From Craterostigma plantagineum (lineage: Eukaryota > Streptophyta > Magnoliopsida > Lamiales > Linderniaceae), in NCBI GenBank assembly GCA_027422505.1, contig JAPQWV010000358.1, positions 496,001 to 560,000 of the forward strand: 64,000 bases of DNA. The letters are read 5' to 3'. The position numbers were made by a program, and so were the translations under genes. Positions 24,347 through 35,567 of the stretch are shown here, one piece after another. The notes beneath the pieces were generated by a model. It saw only the letters and a program-made list of their open reading frames with translations. It was not told the DNA's origin and did not search any database. Positions within the stretch are counted from its first letter, which is position 1, and each line of letters opens with the position of its first letter.

Positions 24347-24968
24347 ATTCATGGCAGGTACAAAGAAGAAATCTAGAAAGAAAAACAAGTGGTACCTCGA
24401 CAGTGGGTGTTCCACCATATGACAGGTGATATCAGTAAGTTTGTGTCGGTGAAGCATATGACGGAGGATATGTCTCCTATGCCGACAACACAAAGCTAAT
24501 ATTATTGGAGTTGGAACTGTTGGTAACACTTTATATACTACTATAGATGACGTATGGTTGGTTAAGAATCTAGAACATAACCTTATTAGCATTAGTCAAT
24601 TATGCGATAAGGGTCATACGGTTACTTTTGAAAATGATAAGTGTGTAGTTAGAAATGATGACAAGGTACTATGTAGTGCATCTAGGGATAGAAATATCTA
24701 TTGCATAACTCTTGATGATATCACTGACCAGAATGTCAAGTGTTTAGCAGTTACACAGGATAACACCTGGTTATGGCACAGACGCCTAGGACATGCCAAT
24801 ATGGAATTACTGTCTCATATCACAAGCAATGCACTGGTACGAGGTGTTCCTGACATAAAGTTCGTCAAGGAAACATGCAAGGCGTGCCAAATGGGCAAGC
24901 AGACCAAGACATCGTTCAAAGCAAAGAATGTGATATCTACAAATCTATCACAACAGTTACTCAGTTGA
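24347..24968 (+). pseudogene. Copia protease and GAG-pre-integrase fragment
   Basis: The forward strand encodes the protease motif WYLDSGCS (Asp near 24399), then after a one-base shift near 24415 TGDISKF and LVKNLEHNLISISQLCDKGH. The GAG-pre-integrase zinc region follows (LWHRRLGHANMELL, CKACQMGKQTKTSFK). The wording WYLDSGCS and QMGKQTKTSF is typical of SIRE-type copia elements. It ends at a stop at 24966-24968; no integrase core follows. Its orientation is opposite to the neighbouring RNase H tail, so the two are not one simple element. Confidence 0.82.
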
Positions 24969-25056
24969 GCAGTCTTACACAGTTGATGGTAATAACCATC
25001 GTACAATGTCGAATATTACACATGGAGCGGTCTTACAAAATGTTAGCAAATCACTA

Positions 25057-25915
25057 CACCTTTGAATTCATATATGTCGATCTCGGACCTATGAATGGGG
25101 ATATTCCCGAAACTCACACAGAAAAAAGAAAGTGAGTTGGACAAAAAGAAAAGCAACTTGGACAAAAAAAGAAGTGACTTGGACAAAAAGAAACGAAGTG
25201 GCTTAGACAAATCTTTTTTGTCGATAACCTCAGACCAATCAATCGAATATTGATTAATACGTAATCGATCGAACAGTATTTGAAAACGGCTCTTCTGCTC
25301 AGAAACAAAATGTTCCAAATGTTCCTAGAAATTCTTGCTCCCATTGGACCATTTGTATCTATATGCATCAGGGTCCCAATTCATGGATCTCTTGGTTCGA
25401 GAAATCAAGATAAGAGGATCGAACCATTTCTTCTGACTCTTTTCAATTTCGATAAATGTTGGTTTATCGTATATTTCATTAGAGTTCTATGATTCAGAGT
25501 ATCCTTTCCTATTTGATCCCCTTGAATTCTATATTCGAAGTTGCGATCGGATCGATTCATTAAAAAGAATCGATTCAATACATTTCTTATGTACCCATAG
25601 GTACTATATTGGATTTGAATCAGATTTCGGATCAATCTAGATTTATTGACTCCTCCATTATGTTGTTGCTAGCAAATACCACTATTTTTTATTTTGGATC
25701 TTCCAAATCATTCCCGCAGGAGATCTGGACCCATTTTTTTCCGATCATTCGAGAAAAAGATTCATTCTCTTCATAAAAAATAGGAGGTAGAACGAATAAA
25801 GATGTCTTTTTCAATTCATCCCTGGCCTCATTCAAGAATGGTTTTTGATCCAATCCGTAGGAATCAATAGAAAAGGCAAATCCCTTATGATACACCAGAT
25901 TCGGTCGGCTCGGTA
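25057..25915 (-). pseudogene. ycf2: Plastid ycf2 fragment in the nucleus
   Basis: Minus-strand pieces read as the plastid Ycf2 protein: [19 protein letters not shown] (near 25895), [37 protein letters not shown] (near 25635), and [20 protein letters not shown] with [11 protein letters not shown] (25318 to about 25070). Ycf2 is a very large plastid protein linked to the protein-import motor; only a few hundred residues are present. Internal frame breaks (near 25410 and 25680) show it is a dead nuclear copy. In plastids ycf2 lies in the inverted repeat, not beside ndhC. Confidence 0.88.
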
Positions 25916-25931
25916 CTGATAGAGTGAATAG

Positions 25932-26294
25932 CTACGACCATTCCAATGCTCCCTTTCGCCATGCATAAACTAAACCAACAATTAAGATAAGCACGAAAAT
26001 TAAAGCTTCTATAAATACAGATACACCCAATACATCAAAACTCATTGCCCATGGATAAAGAAAAACCGTTTCAACATCAAAAACAACAAAAACTAGAGCA
26101 AACATATAATAACGGATTCGAAATTGTAACCAAGCGTCGCCCATTGGTTCGATACCCGATTCATAACTAGAAAGTTTCTCCGGTCCTTTCCTAATTGGGG
26201 CTAAAATACCGGCAATTAAAAATGTCAAAATAGGAATAAGACTTGATATTATTAAAAATGCCCAAAAAGTATCATATTCGTAAAGTAAAAACAT
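25932..26294 (-). CDS. ndhC: NAD(P)H-quinone oxidoreductase subunit 3, plastid-derived copy
   Basis: A full 120-codon frame beginning MFLLYEYD and ending RKGALEWS, the usual plastid NdhC length. NdhC is a small membrane subunit of the thylakoid NDH complex (cyclic electron flow). Visible features are three hydrophobic membrane segments and the conserved loop [22 protein letters not shown] with [12 protein letters not shown]. It lies among nuclear retrotransposons and is fused at its 3' side to a ycf2 fragment instead of ndhK. It is therefore best seen as a nuclear plastid insertion, with an intact frame but probably no function because no transit peptide or nuclear promoter is apparent. A contaminating plastid contig is an alternative that the ycf2 junction and flanking copia DNA argue against. 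Confidence 0.92.
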   Translation of the reverse strand: MFLLYEYDTFWAFLIISSLIPILTFLIAGILAPIRKGPEKLSSYESGIEPMGDAWLQFRIRYYMFALVFVVFDVETVFLYPWAMSFDVLGVSVFIEALIFVLILIVGLVYAWRKGALEWS

Positions 26295-26990
26295 AGACAC
26301 ACTCCTATGAACGTGGAAAATATACCGATTGGTCCATTTGAATTGAAGTTGTAAAGTTATCCATAACTGTTTAGTCAAAACAAGAATTCATTTTGATCAA
26401 ACCATCTAGTTTCCTTTGTGTATTGTGGAGCATATCTCATTTCAAGATTGATCGACTCACTTGACGGGGATCCTATTTTTCGATTTTCTTAAATCTCTTT
26501 AATTAGTATAACTCTATATGTTACGCTTAGACAAATTATCTTGTTTTCGCCTAGGATTGTTGTTTTTTTGTAGTGATTTCGAATCTAACAAGTATTCAAA
26601 TGTAAGAGAATGGGTAGATATTTGCATTTCAGGATTTCAAATCTCTTAATTTTAGTGTTGGTATATTACGTTTAGTCAAATTTGGGTGGGATTTTCTCTT
26701 GATTGAATACAGAAAAAGAAGACCATACCTTTCCTTTTCTCGTTGTGCTTTGGTAGGTCTAGGTAAGGTATATGACGAAAAAACGTATTTCCATTGTTGA
26801 CAATGAACCTACCAAAGGGACTTGTTTTTTAACAAACTTGAGCTTGTCGACAAATAGATCAAGTTATTCCCTAAAGCTATTTGAATAACTTTTTGGAGTT
26901 TTTAACTAGACTTGTGTCATGATTTTGACTTCTTAAATTTATTAAGATTAGGTATACCAAAGAACAGGAGTATTCTTAACTTAACTCCTT
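26295..26990. other. Possible plastid ndhC upstream spacer
   Basis: AT-rich, non-coding sequence upstream of ndhC. In plastids this would be the ndhC-trnV spacer, and its character fits, but no trnV sequence is seen and the right boundary of the insertion cannot be placed by reading alone. Confidence 0.4.
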
Positions 26991-29160
26991 GATTGTGGAT
27001 AGGAAAAACAATATGGAATTTCCTATAATAGTCGATCAGTGGAGCAGTCTCAATGAAATTTTTATAATAACACTTCTGTATCATTGGCTCTATTGATGTG
27101 TTTCCTTATGTTAAAGATCACTTTAATCGTGTATTTGGATAGCAGACTTTTTTTAGGGCAAAGTGTTAACGGAAATCGTGTAGGAATTAAAACTATAAGT
27201 CTGAGGATCATTCTTTCTCCATAAAGGCACAACAAACAGTTCAAATTACAATGTCGATAGTTTTTGCTGAAATTGTGCTGCATAAGAGCAAGGGGCAGTG
27301 CAGAAAGATAATTGGCGTATACCTTCAGATGCCAGTTTAGGGGCGTCTGTGTATGTTTCCTTGGCTCGAGTTAGGTTTCTTGCAGTATTCAAGATTATAG
27401 GCATAGAAAGTGACGGCGTATGAAATGATGAGGTTGTCAACATAGTATAACATGAAATATTGAACCCCATTGAGCAAGATATTTGACCATAGGTTTTACT
27501 GAATATGGTATGTGAGCAATGAACACTGTACTTAACTTTCATATGTTTGAATACATTATTTTTTATAATTGCTTATAAACTTATCCATGTACATGACAGA
27601 AGCTTCGAAATATGTATTTAAATTTGATGGAATATGTCCCATGATATGGGCTTTGGTTGTATCGCCCGGGTGTAAGAAGGTGAAGCTGCATAATCTAATA
27701 TGGTTCCTAGGATTTGGTGATTTTAGGAGTGAGATTAATTCATCAAGTTGATAATGTAAGATTGTTGCTATAGCGATGTTATAAGACTGCTTCACGGGTG
27801 TTTCACGGGTTGACATTATATAGGATATGATAAAAATAATATTGTAAGTGGACAACTAAAACACTATAATATAGCAAAAGATCGGGAGTCAAATACCTCT
27901 GGCTCAAACGGGTCAAATCTCAAAAACTTTGAACATCAACGGGTCAGAATAAAAGGATGAAGTCTTTAACTCACATATTATATTCGAATTATATAGTGAT
28001 TTTTTACGTTGTTGCTACATTATTTCTATTGTTTTTTAGAGTTGGAAATTTTCTTGCCCAGCCGTAAGATTCGAATCTTGCCTCCGAAGGGAATTAACGA
28101 GCTTATGTTGTGCGGTATCTATTTAAGATCTGCTATCATTGAAGCTCTTATTTGTTTAATTTATCTTCGATTTGATAGCCATTTTGTGTAAAACCGGTTC
28201 TTTTGGGGAAATTGATCTGAGATTCTTTTTTCTTTCTACAGTTCAATACACCAAATATGCACGTGGAACATTGAATTAATTTTTGCACTAAGCAAAGATC
28301 TTTCGAAGGTACAATTATTACAGTATGTGGACCATGTTATGGTTTTTCTTGGTTTAGGAATGAAATGTTTATAGTAATATTTATATCTTATTTTACTAAG
28401 ATATCAATTCTTGGCATGGTTGTGGGAGTTCCGCTAGCAACTGCATGCTTTATATATCAGAAGCAGTGTTCGAGTTGGCGAGTTTTTTAATATCCATGAT
28501 TAGTTTATGAGTTAAAGGTTACACTTCCAAAAAAATATCAAAGGTAGTTCGCCAGGAGTTGGATCGTCATTTATAATGTGTGATGCATAGTTGCATGTTC
28601 ATTTTATTTTATCGAATATAGGATATGGTTTGCCATTATGTTCATCTTATCTAACTATCTTAGGAAAATATGATTATATTAAAATGTTTAGAAGTTTTCA
28701 GAAGCTGTTACTAGCTTTTCATTTTATCTCTGTCTGGGACTGAGTTAATATATTTACAGCACTTGGAGACTAAGCGTGGCTCTTCAGAATATGGACCAAA
28801 GCATTGTTCTAGGAATGACAATCATGAGATCACATTGATGAAAACCATTCTAGGCTTCTATGTTGATTTATTTATGAAAATTGCCATCCCCTTACAACCT
28901 ACTGAAAATCTGCCACGTCATCAATATTGAGGGTTTTTATGGTTATAAAAGTAGTAGAAATAATGACCATTTTAGCCCTCCATGTGAGTGGAATTACAAA
29001 TGCCATTCTATATATGACCAATTGGAAAAATTATATTGAACCAAATTTAAGAACATATTGATAGATTTATTACTTTGCGCGAAACAGTTTGTCTTATGAA
29101 TGCATAGAATAACATTGGAAATCTATGAAAATACACTACCGGTGAAGACTTAAACGACTC
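26991..29160. other. Unassigned AT-rich stretch
   Basis: About 2.2 kb with no recognisable gene, LTR or tandem repeat. Frames at 27246-27542 and 27556-27855 (minus strand, 98-99 codons) have no motif I know and no clear codon signal. Nothing supported here. Confidence 0.5.
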
Positions 29161-29568
29161 TTATAAAATTGTTCGCCCACTGCAATACATTAGAAAACTA
29201 TATTCGCACCAGTGACAATTTCCCGTCAACCACACCGACGCGTACTCATCACTCATTGTCGACCCATCAACATCTACGTCAGCGACAAACGATGAGTCCA
29301 CATCAACAACCAACTTCATAGGATCAAACCGTTTAAGCAAAGGTTCAGTGAAATCATTCCAAATCGGAGTATCCGTACTTTCGCAAAACTCATTATACCA
29401 TTCCCGAGCCTTCCCTTTGACGTAGAGGTAGGTGACCTTCGTTCGCTCGACATCAGTGAGGGTCGTCAATGCAAAGTATTGATTGCATTTCTCTACCCAA
29501 GCTATCGCATCTGTTCCATCGAAGATGTGAGGCGCCTCGATCCAAGTAATCACCATCGCAGAAATCAT
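29161..29568 (-). pseudogene. gag: Ty3/gypsy gag fragment
   Basis: The minus-strand frame reads IEAPHIFDGTDAIAWVEKCN, then VTYLYVKGKAREWYNEF and WNDFTEPLLKRFDP. This is the retrotransposon gag core pattern (FDGTD, aromatic YF, GxAxxWY). It begins right after the primer-binding site on the minus strand and stops after about 130 codons, with only the N-terminal gag remaining. Downstream protease and RT are absent, so the element is truncated on its 3' side near 29160. Confidence 0.75.
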
Positions 29569-29583
29569 TGTCGAGAATCGAGT

Positions 29584-29595
29584 GCTCTCATACCA
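29584..29595 (-). other. Primer-binding site of the truncated gypsy element
   Basis: Minus strand TGGTATGAGAGC, one base different from the usual TGGTATCAGAGC, two bases from the LTR end. Confidence 0.7.
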
Positions 29596-29597
29596 CT

Positions 29598-29964
29598 TGT
29601 AAGATCCCGATCGTAATTTGGTTGGTTTCTTTACTTGGAATTTAGTTGAACAGCTGGTGTGCGCGCTTTTATATTCGAGAAGAGAAAGATCGAAGGACGA
29701 TCGAAGGGGGATAGATCGAGATAGAGAGAGCTGAGAGAGATATAGAAGATCGAAGAAATAGATGATCGAGAGGTAGAAAAGAGATCGAGAGTTAGGAGAG
29801 AACCATAGAACATAGAAGTAGATTAGAATTGTATTTATTGCTTACCCCATTTGATACATTCGTTACAGAATATACACATAACTAGTAAATGGGCCAAAAG
29901 CCATGAACTAACTCGTACAGCCAAACCCAACTTGTATGGGTCAAGCCCAACTGGGGATATGACA
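29598..29964 (-). repeat. 5' LTR of the truncated gypsy element (367 bp)
   Basis: Minus strand starts TGTCATATCCCC and ends CGGGATCTTACA; these ends are nearly inverted copies of each other. No second copy of this LTR was seen in the window. Confidence 0.7.
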
Positions 29965-30344
29965 GTATGTCCCCTAAAAAACTATAAATACCGTCAGTTA
30001 CTCCTAGAGTTTGCCATTCGTCGACACCTAGAGTTACTCCTAGAGTTTGCCATTCGTCGACACCATTATCATTTTCTACTGCCTCCATTACCATTTTCAC
30101 ATTGCATTTACTCTTTTTACATCATCCGAAAAGGAAACTACCGTCTTGACTGAGGCAAATGCCACCCCTCCCCTAACCTTTTTTTGGCAGTTTTCGGATC
30201 AAGTACGCGGTATTATTTCAGCGGGAAGAAGCTCGTTAGTTGTTTACGCGGTAGGTCATTTTCCGACGCCATCACTACTAATATTCTAGATGTCAACAAA
30301 CTCCGCAAATAACATTTTCGGAGTTTTGCTACATGTTGAGTTCC
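29965..30344. repeat. Non-coding flank with a 36-bp direct duplication
   Basis: 29996-30031 and 30032-30064 are two adjacent copies of a unit starting AGTTACTCCTAGAGTTTGCC. A TATAAATA-like string sits at 29983-29990 just upstream. The rest has no recognisable gene. The segment ends at the GTTCC target site of the next element. Confidence 0.6.
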
Positions 30345-30749
30345 TGTTATTTTTTGTTCAAGATCGAATAGTGAGAAAGAGCAAAATTACTAGTGAGAGC
30401 GGATAATGTTCTTATATGGACTGTAGAAAAACAAATTATTTTCTTGGCAAAGTTTGTTTACTTCACTTGTTAATACATATGCTTTTGTTTTTTTTTCTCT
30501 CTCTCACACCTATGTGATACAATGCACGCACCTATATATATAGATATATATGATAAGAGAAGATAGATGAGGTGAACACACATGATATAATTAAATCATG
30601 TGTATTTTATTTTTTGGCTCTAGCATCCTTTCTCGACTTCTTTTGTTTTCCTTGGTCTTCCTTGGTTGTCTGCTACTTCATGCATGTATTTTTTTTTATT
30701 TTATTATTCACTCTTATATATCTTTGTGGGATATTGAGCTTATTCAACA
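30345..30749 (-). repeat. 3' LTR of the decayed copia element (405 bp)
   Basis: Minus strand starts TGTTGAATAAGC at 30749 and ends with AACA at 30345. It matches the 34630-35595 copy outside the MITE. A purine-rich AAGGGACGAAT on the minus strand precedes it. Confidence 0.9.
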
Positions 30750-30889
30750 AATTCGTCCCTTAAGCTCAATGCCTTCCTGTTTTTCATTTCGAGCATATGC
30801 TTCAGGTATTCAAACGTACTTGTTGGTAACGACTTCATGAAAGTATCTGCAACCAGTTCGAGACTTGCTACGTGCACCATCTTCACTTC

Positions 30890-33700
30890 TCCATTTCCTA
30901 CGTGCTCTCTGATAAGAGAAATCGAGCATCAATATGCTTGCTTCTCTCATGATGAACCGGATTTTTCGCCAGCTCAATCGCCGACTTATTATCTACTCGA
31001 ACTTCGGTTGGCTCGACTTGTTGAAGATTCAACTCGAGCAATAAATTTCTCAGCTGCTTCTTCGATAGCCATGTGAACGTTGTGCTTCCTAAAATAAAAT
31101 ACATAGCCACCCGTACTTCTTCGATCATCGATATGTCCACACCAATCACTGTCTGAATATCCGACAAGTTTTCCGTCACTCGCCTTTGAGTAAAACAGAC
31201 CTAGTGATTGTGTTCATCGGATGTATCGAAGAATTCTCTTGATTGCCCATAGATGTGACTGTCTTGGTTCTTCCATGTAGCGACTAACGACTCCAAGGCT
31301 ATAAGCGATGTTGGGTCTAGTGCAAGTGAAGTATCGGAGACTTCCCATGAGACTTCGATATTCGGTTGCGTTTACTCCTTGTCCTCACTCAAACTTAGGT
31401 AGCTTCATTCGAAGTTCCACTGGTGTAGCTACCGGCTTGCTTTCCTCCAGTTTATTTTTCATATGTCTTTCGCATACGCTTCTTGTGACATGAAGATTTT
31501 CGTGCTTCTTTGCTCGACTTCGAGACCAAAAAATATTTCATTAGTCCCAATCTGTCATCTCGAATTCTTTCATCATCGCCTTCTTGGAGTCGTTGATTAT
31601 TTTGTCGCTGCTCCCCATGAAAACATCAACATAGAGAGCGACGATGATCATTTTACTTCCTTCTCTTTTGACGTATGCATGCTCGAATGGACATTGCTCG
31701 GATTTGTTCGTTTTGAAGTACCCATCGATCCGAGTGTTCCAAACTCGCGCTGCTTGCTTCAGCTCGTAAAGCGTTTTCTTTAGATTTAACGCTTTGCCTT
31801 CTTCTCTCGATTTTGAATATCGCGACGGCAGTTTCATGTAGGCTTCCTCCTCAAGCTCCCCATTTAGAAACACGGACTCCACGTCCATTTGATAGATCGG
31901 CCAACTAAGTTGTCAGCTTGGGCAAGAAGCGAACGGATTGTCTCATTCTTGCAATGGGAGCAAAGACTTTATCATAGTCAATTCCTGCTCGTTGTCTGTA
32001 GCCCTTCGCCACCAATCTTGCTTTGTAACGTTCAATTTTTCCTTAAGCATTGATTTTCTTTTTATAAACCCATTTTACTCATGGGTTTATGCCCGTGTGG
32101 CAATTCCACCAGCTTCCATGTGTCATTTTTTTCAATCGCCCTGATCTCCTCGTGCATCGCCGCTTTCCATCTCTTGTCTCTTACGGCTTCTTCAAAATTA
32201 ATTTGCCTAGTCGGCCAGTAAGCATACTAGGTGAACCTGTTTGGTTGTTTCGTACATGTCATGCATGCTTCGCATGCTGGGCTCCCGTCTTGGTTCGTCC
32301 TCGTCGATAGTTTCTTGAGATGAAACTGAGATGGATGTTGGTGCAACACTCAGTGGTTCTTTACTATCACTTTTTTTATTTTCTAGATCATATAGTCGGT
32401 ACGCCTTTGTCTTCTCATCGTCCAGCTTGGTTCTTTTCTGGTCAGGCACAAGTGCATACGCCACTCTTCTAAAATTTTGAAGTGCGCTATTTTTGGTTTC
32501 TGACCACTCCATGCTTCTTTTGGTGTTCGATTCTCGAGGTTGTGATGTGGGCATCGATTTTGAATATAAACAGCACATTATACAGCCTCAGCCCAGGACT
32601 CCTTTGGCATCTCTCTGCTTTTTAACATTGATCGAACCATGTCGAGTATTGTACGATTTTTCCTTTCAGCCCGCCGTTTTGTTGTGGCGAATAGGGTGCG
32701 ATGAGGAATCTCCTGATGCCTTGTTCCTCGCAAAAGGCTACGAAAGCCCTCTGAATATGTATTCTCCACCTCGGTCTAAACGGTGCGCCTTGATGCTTGA
32801 ATTTTAAACGTCTCCAGCGCTTGGGATTTTTCTTTCAAAAAATATACCGAACTCTTTCTCGAGTAATCGTCGATGACGTGATGAAGTATCTTTTCCGCTA
32901 AATGATGCTGGCGTGATAGGTCCGCATATATCAGTTTGTATCAGCTCGAGCGGTTTGCTTGCTCGAAATCCTGCGTGCTTCTGAAACAACGTCTGCGCCT
33001 GTTTGCCAATCATGCACTTTTCGCAAAGCTTCTTTCCTTCCTCTATCATTGGCATTTTGTGCACCATGCCACACTTGGAGAGCTCTTTCAGGCCTCCATA
33101 GTGTAGATGTTCGAATCGCATGTGCCATAAATGACCTTTGTCATCCAAGTCAACTTGCAGGCATTTTTCTTGAATTGTCCTCAGGTTGAGTATGAACATT
33201 CGGTTCCTTTCCATCTCGACTCGTGCAATTATTCGACCATCTTTGTTTCGTAGTTGTAATGAACGGTCCCTCATGAACACCGAGCATCCCTTTTCAAGCA
33301 ACTGTTCCATGCTTAAGATGTTGGCTTTTAAATCTGGTACAAGTAGACGTCCTCGACTCATCCTTGTTTGCCATCCGTTTGAGAGAAATATATTTTTCCT
33401 CGGCCTTTGACTTCTATTTTTGATCAATACCCGAAAGACACACGTCCTTCGTCGTCATCTTCTTCAAATCTGTTGATAGATATTTGTGCTCGCTCATGTG
33501 ATTGCTAGCGCCGGTGTCAAGATACGACACCATGTCACTAATCGGACTTTTATCTTTGAGCGCCATTAACAGAACGCCATCTTCTTTTGGCTCTTCTTGT
33601 GCGATTAGATTAGGTTGGCATTTTCTTCTATCTTCTTGTTGGACCAACAGTCCTTCGCAAAATGCCCAAATTTTCCGCAAGTGTAGCATTCAACGCTCGG
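30890..33700 (-). pseudogene. pol: Copia protease-integrase-RT-RNase H remnants
   Basis: Minus-strand pieces in order: protease YLDTGASNHM (near 33530); protease end and GAG-pre-integrase LLEKGCSVFMRD, LWHMRFEHLHYGGL, CEKCMIGKQA (33427-32950); integrase start LELIQTDICGPI and end AERKNRTILDMVRSMLKS (32769-32578); linker (32578-32207); RT MDVESVFLNGELEEEAYM and LKKTLYELKQAARVW (31888-31541); RNase [20 protein letters not shown] (31179-30898). The RT catalytic YVDD reads YVDV near 31623, a loss of the second aspartate. Most of the integrase catalytic core between 32950 and 32770 is missing or scrambled. This copy is non-functional. Confidence 0.88.
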
Positions 33701-34615
33701 TCGATTTGAGCGGTTGCCACGTCCTCGTGCTCGACCTTGTCCTCTCCAATTTTGGTTGTTGTTTTGTCCTTCTTTTCCGTGATTGTAGCCTCGTCCTTGG
33801 CATGTGCTTTGACCGAAACCACGTCCTCGTTGGCCACATCCTCCTCCTCAACTGCGGTGTGTATGCAATGCCTTGTCGTCATTAATGGACAATTTCATCT
33901 GTACGGCCTCGTCTAAAGACTCCTGCTTCTTCTTTTTCTTTCGCTGCTCGTGAGCTTCGAGTGAATCAGAGAGTTCATCGATCGTCATTTTTTCAAGGCT
34001 TTTGATTCTCAATCGCACACAGGACATTCTCGTATTCGTTCGTCAGAGATCGCAAGATTTTCTCAACGACTCAAGCATCAGTAAGGGCCTCGCCGTTTCT
34101 CTTCAATTGGTTCACGATGGTTTGCACTCTCGTTATATACTCGGACACGCCTTCGCCCTCCTTCATTTTTGTCATTTCGAACTCGCCAAGAAGGTACTGC
34201 AACTGTCCTTGCTTTACTCGATCGGCACCTTTTCTTTTATTTTTTAAAAGATAAGATAAAGGAAATGCAATGCTTGAAAGTCAAACCCGCAACCTAACCT
34301 TTGTAATACCAAATCTCTATAATTAGACCAATCGAATTTTGCCTTTGTACGCTTTTTCCAGCGTCTCCCATGCATCCTTCGATGTTTTGGCCTCGGGTAG
34401 TTTTTCGAAACCGGCTATCTACAGATTGGTATATGGTATAAAGTGCAAACTTATCTTATTTGTGTGATTCCTTCAGCGTCTTTAGTTGGGCTGTTGTGTA
34501 CTCGTCTGTACTTTCGGGTTAGGTATATCCTTCAACTTCTCCACTTGTCATAGTTGAACTTGGTGAGCCTCGGGTTCGGCATTTGTCCAAGTTGTTGCTC
34601 CGACTATCCACATAA
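33628..34615 (-). pseudogene. gag: Copia gag remnant, interrupted by a SINE-like insert
   Basis: Minus-strand gag of the UBN2 copia type: SKDAWETLEKAYKG (near 34390-34346), then after the insert at 34230-34340 ADRVKQGQLQYLLGEFEMTK (near 34229-34170). A CCHC-like zinc knuckle region with cysteine codons lies near 33650-33700. Removing the insert and one copy of its short duplication gives continuity between Lys-Gly and Ala-Asp, so the insertion landed inside an already formed gag. Confidence 0.7.
34230..34340 (-). repeat. SINE-like tRNA-derived repeat, copy in gag
   Basis: On the minus strand it begins near GATTGGTCTAATTGTAGAG (A-box-like) and continues GGTTGCGGGTTTGACTTTC (close to a Pol III B box, as in plant SINEs). 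It ends in an A/T-rich tail. Flanks AAAGGC and AAAGGT on the minus strand are a short target-site duplication. A near-identical copy is at 35215-35325 (one difference seen, in CTATAATTA versus CTACAATTA). Confidence 0.6.
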
Positions 34616-34627
34616 CTCTGATTCCAA
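34616..34627 (-). other. Primer-binding site of the decayed copia element
   Basis: Minus strand TTGGAATCAGAG, one base off the usual TTGGTATCAGAG, two bases from the LTR. Confidence 0.75.
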
Positions 34628-35018
34628 TTTGTTAATTTTTTTTTTTTTTTGTGCAAGATCGAATAGTGAGAAAGAGCACAAATTACTAGTGAGAGCTAGT
34701 AATGTTATTATATGGCCTGTAGAAGGACAACTTATTTTCTTGGCAAAGTTTCTTTACCTCACTCGTTAATACATATGCTTTTGTTTTTTTTTCTCTCACA
34801 CCTATATGATACAATGCATGCACCTATATATATAATATATACGATAAGAGAAGACAAATGAGGTGAACACACATGATCTAATTAAATCATGTGTATCTTG
34901 TTTTTTTCGGCTCTAGCATACTTTCTTAACTTCTATTTTTCTTTTTTCCCCCTTGGTCTTCCTTGGTTGGTTTGCCACTTCATGCGTGTGTTTTTTTATT
35001 TTATTTTACTTTATTCAC

Positions 35019-35567
35019 TCTTGTATATGGATGCCAACGGGCCGGTATGGGTCGGATTTGGCCAGACCCGAGACCTAACCCGATTATTTTTTAGCGGACC
35101 CGAGACCCGCCCATCCCTGCCTCGGTCTGGACCCGCTCCGCCCCGGGCTGGACCCGAACGAACCGGGTTTGACGCGCCAAACCGGGATATATTGATTTTT
35201 TTTATTTTTTTTCTTTTCTTTTATTTTTTAAAAGATAAGATAAAGGAAATGCAATGCTTGAAAGTCAAACCCGCAACCTAACCTTTGTAATACCAAATCT
35301 CTACAATTAGACCAATCGAATTTTTTATTCATAATATTAACAATAAAATTATATAACTTAATTACGAAACGAATTATAATATATATATGTGTTTTCGGGG
35401 CAGGTTTGACCAGAAACGGGACCCGCCCCGAACCCAACCGGGTAGAAGAATTCACATCCATTACCCGCTCCATACCCGATTATTTTAAAAATACCCGGTC
35501 CATTAGGAGCGGGTCCGAAGCGGGTCTGGGTCCGGACCCGACCCATTGCCATCCTAGTCTTGTATAT
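35019..35567. mobile_element. MITE (non-autonomous DNA transposon) in the LTR
   Basis: The insert at 35029-35557 is flanked by a 10-bp direct repeat TCTTGTATAT (35019-35028, 35558-35567). The ends are inverted: GGATGCCAACGGGCCGG at left, and the reverse complement of the right end reads CTAGGATGGCAATGGGTCGG. Subterminal 100-150 bp parts are rich in ACCCG/CGGGT on opposite strands. A TSD of 9-10 bp fits a Mutator-like origin. The empty site is visible in the 3' LTR near 30718. No transposase is encoded. Confidence 0.8.
35215..35325 (-). repeat. SINE-like repeat, copy inside the MITE
   Basis: Second copy of the 34230-34340 repeat with the same B-box-like GGTTGCGGGTTTGACTTTC on the minus strand, embedded in the AT-rich middle of the MITE. 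Its flanking A/T runs hide any clear target-site duplication. Confidence 0.6.

Noticed and set aside
24558..24968. Single intact copia element from 21.8 to 25 kb
   Set aside because: RNase H tail and protease/pre-integrase pieces are on opposite strands and most of pol is absent.
26295..26990. trnV-UAC next to ndhC
   Set aside because: Expected by plastid gene order, but no tRNA-like acceptor or anticodon arm sequence was found.
27246..27855. Two adjacent minus-strand frames of about 98 codons
   Set aside because: No recognisable motif, no start context and no neighbour relation; left as unassigned DNA.
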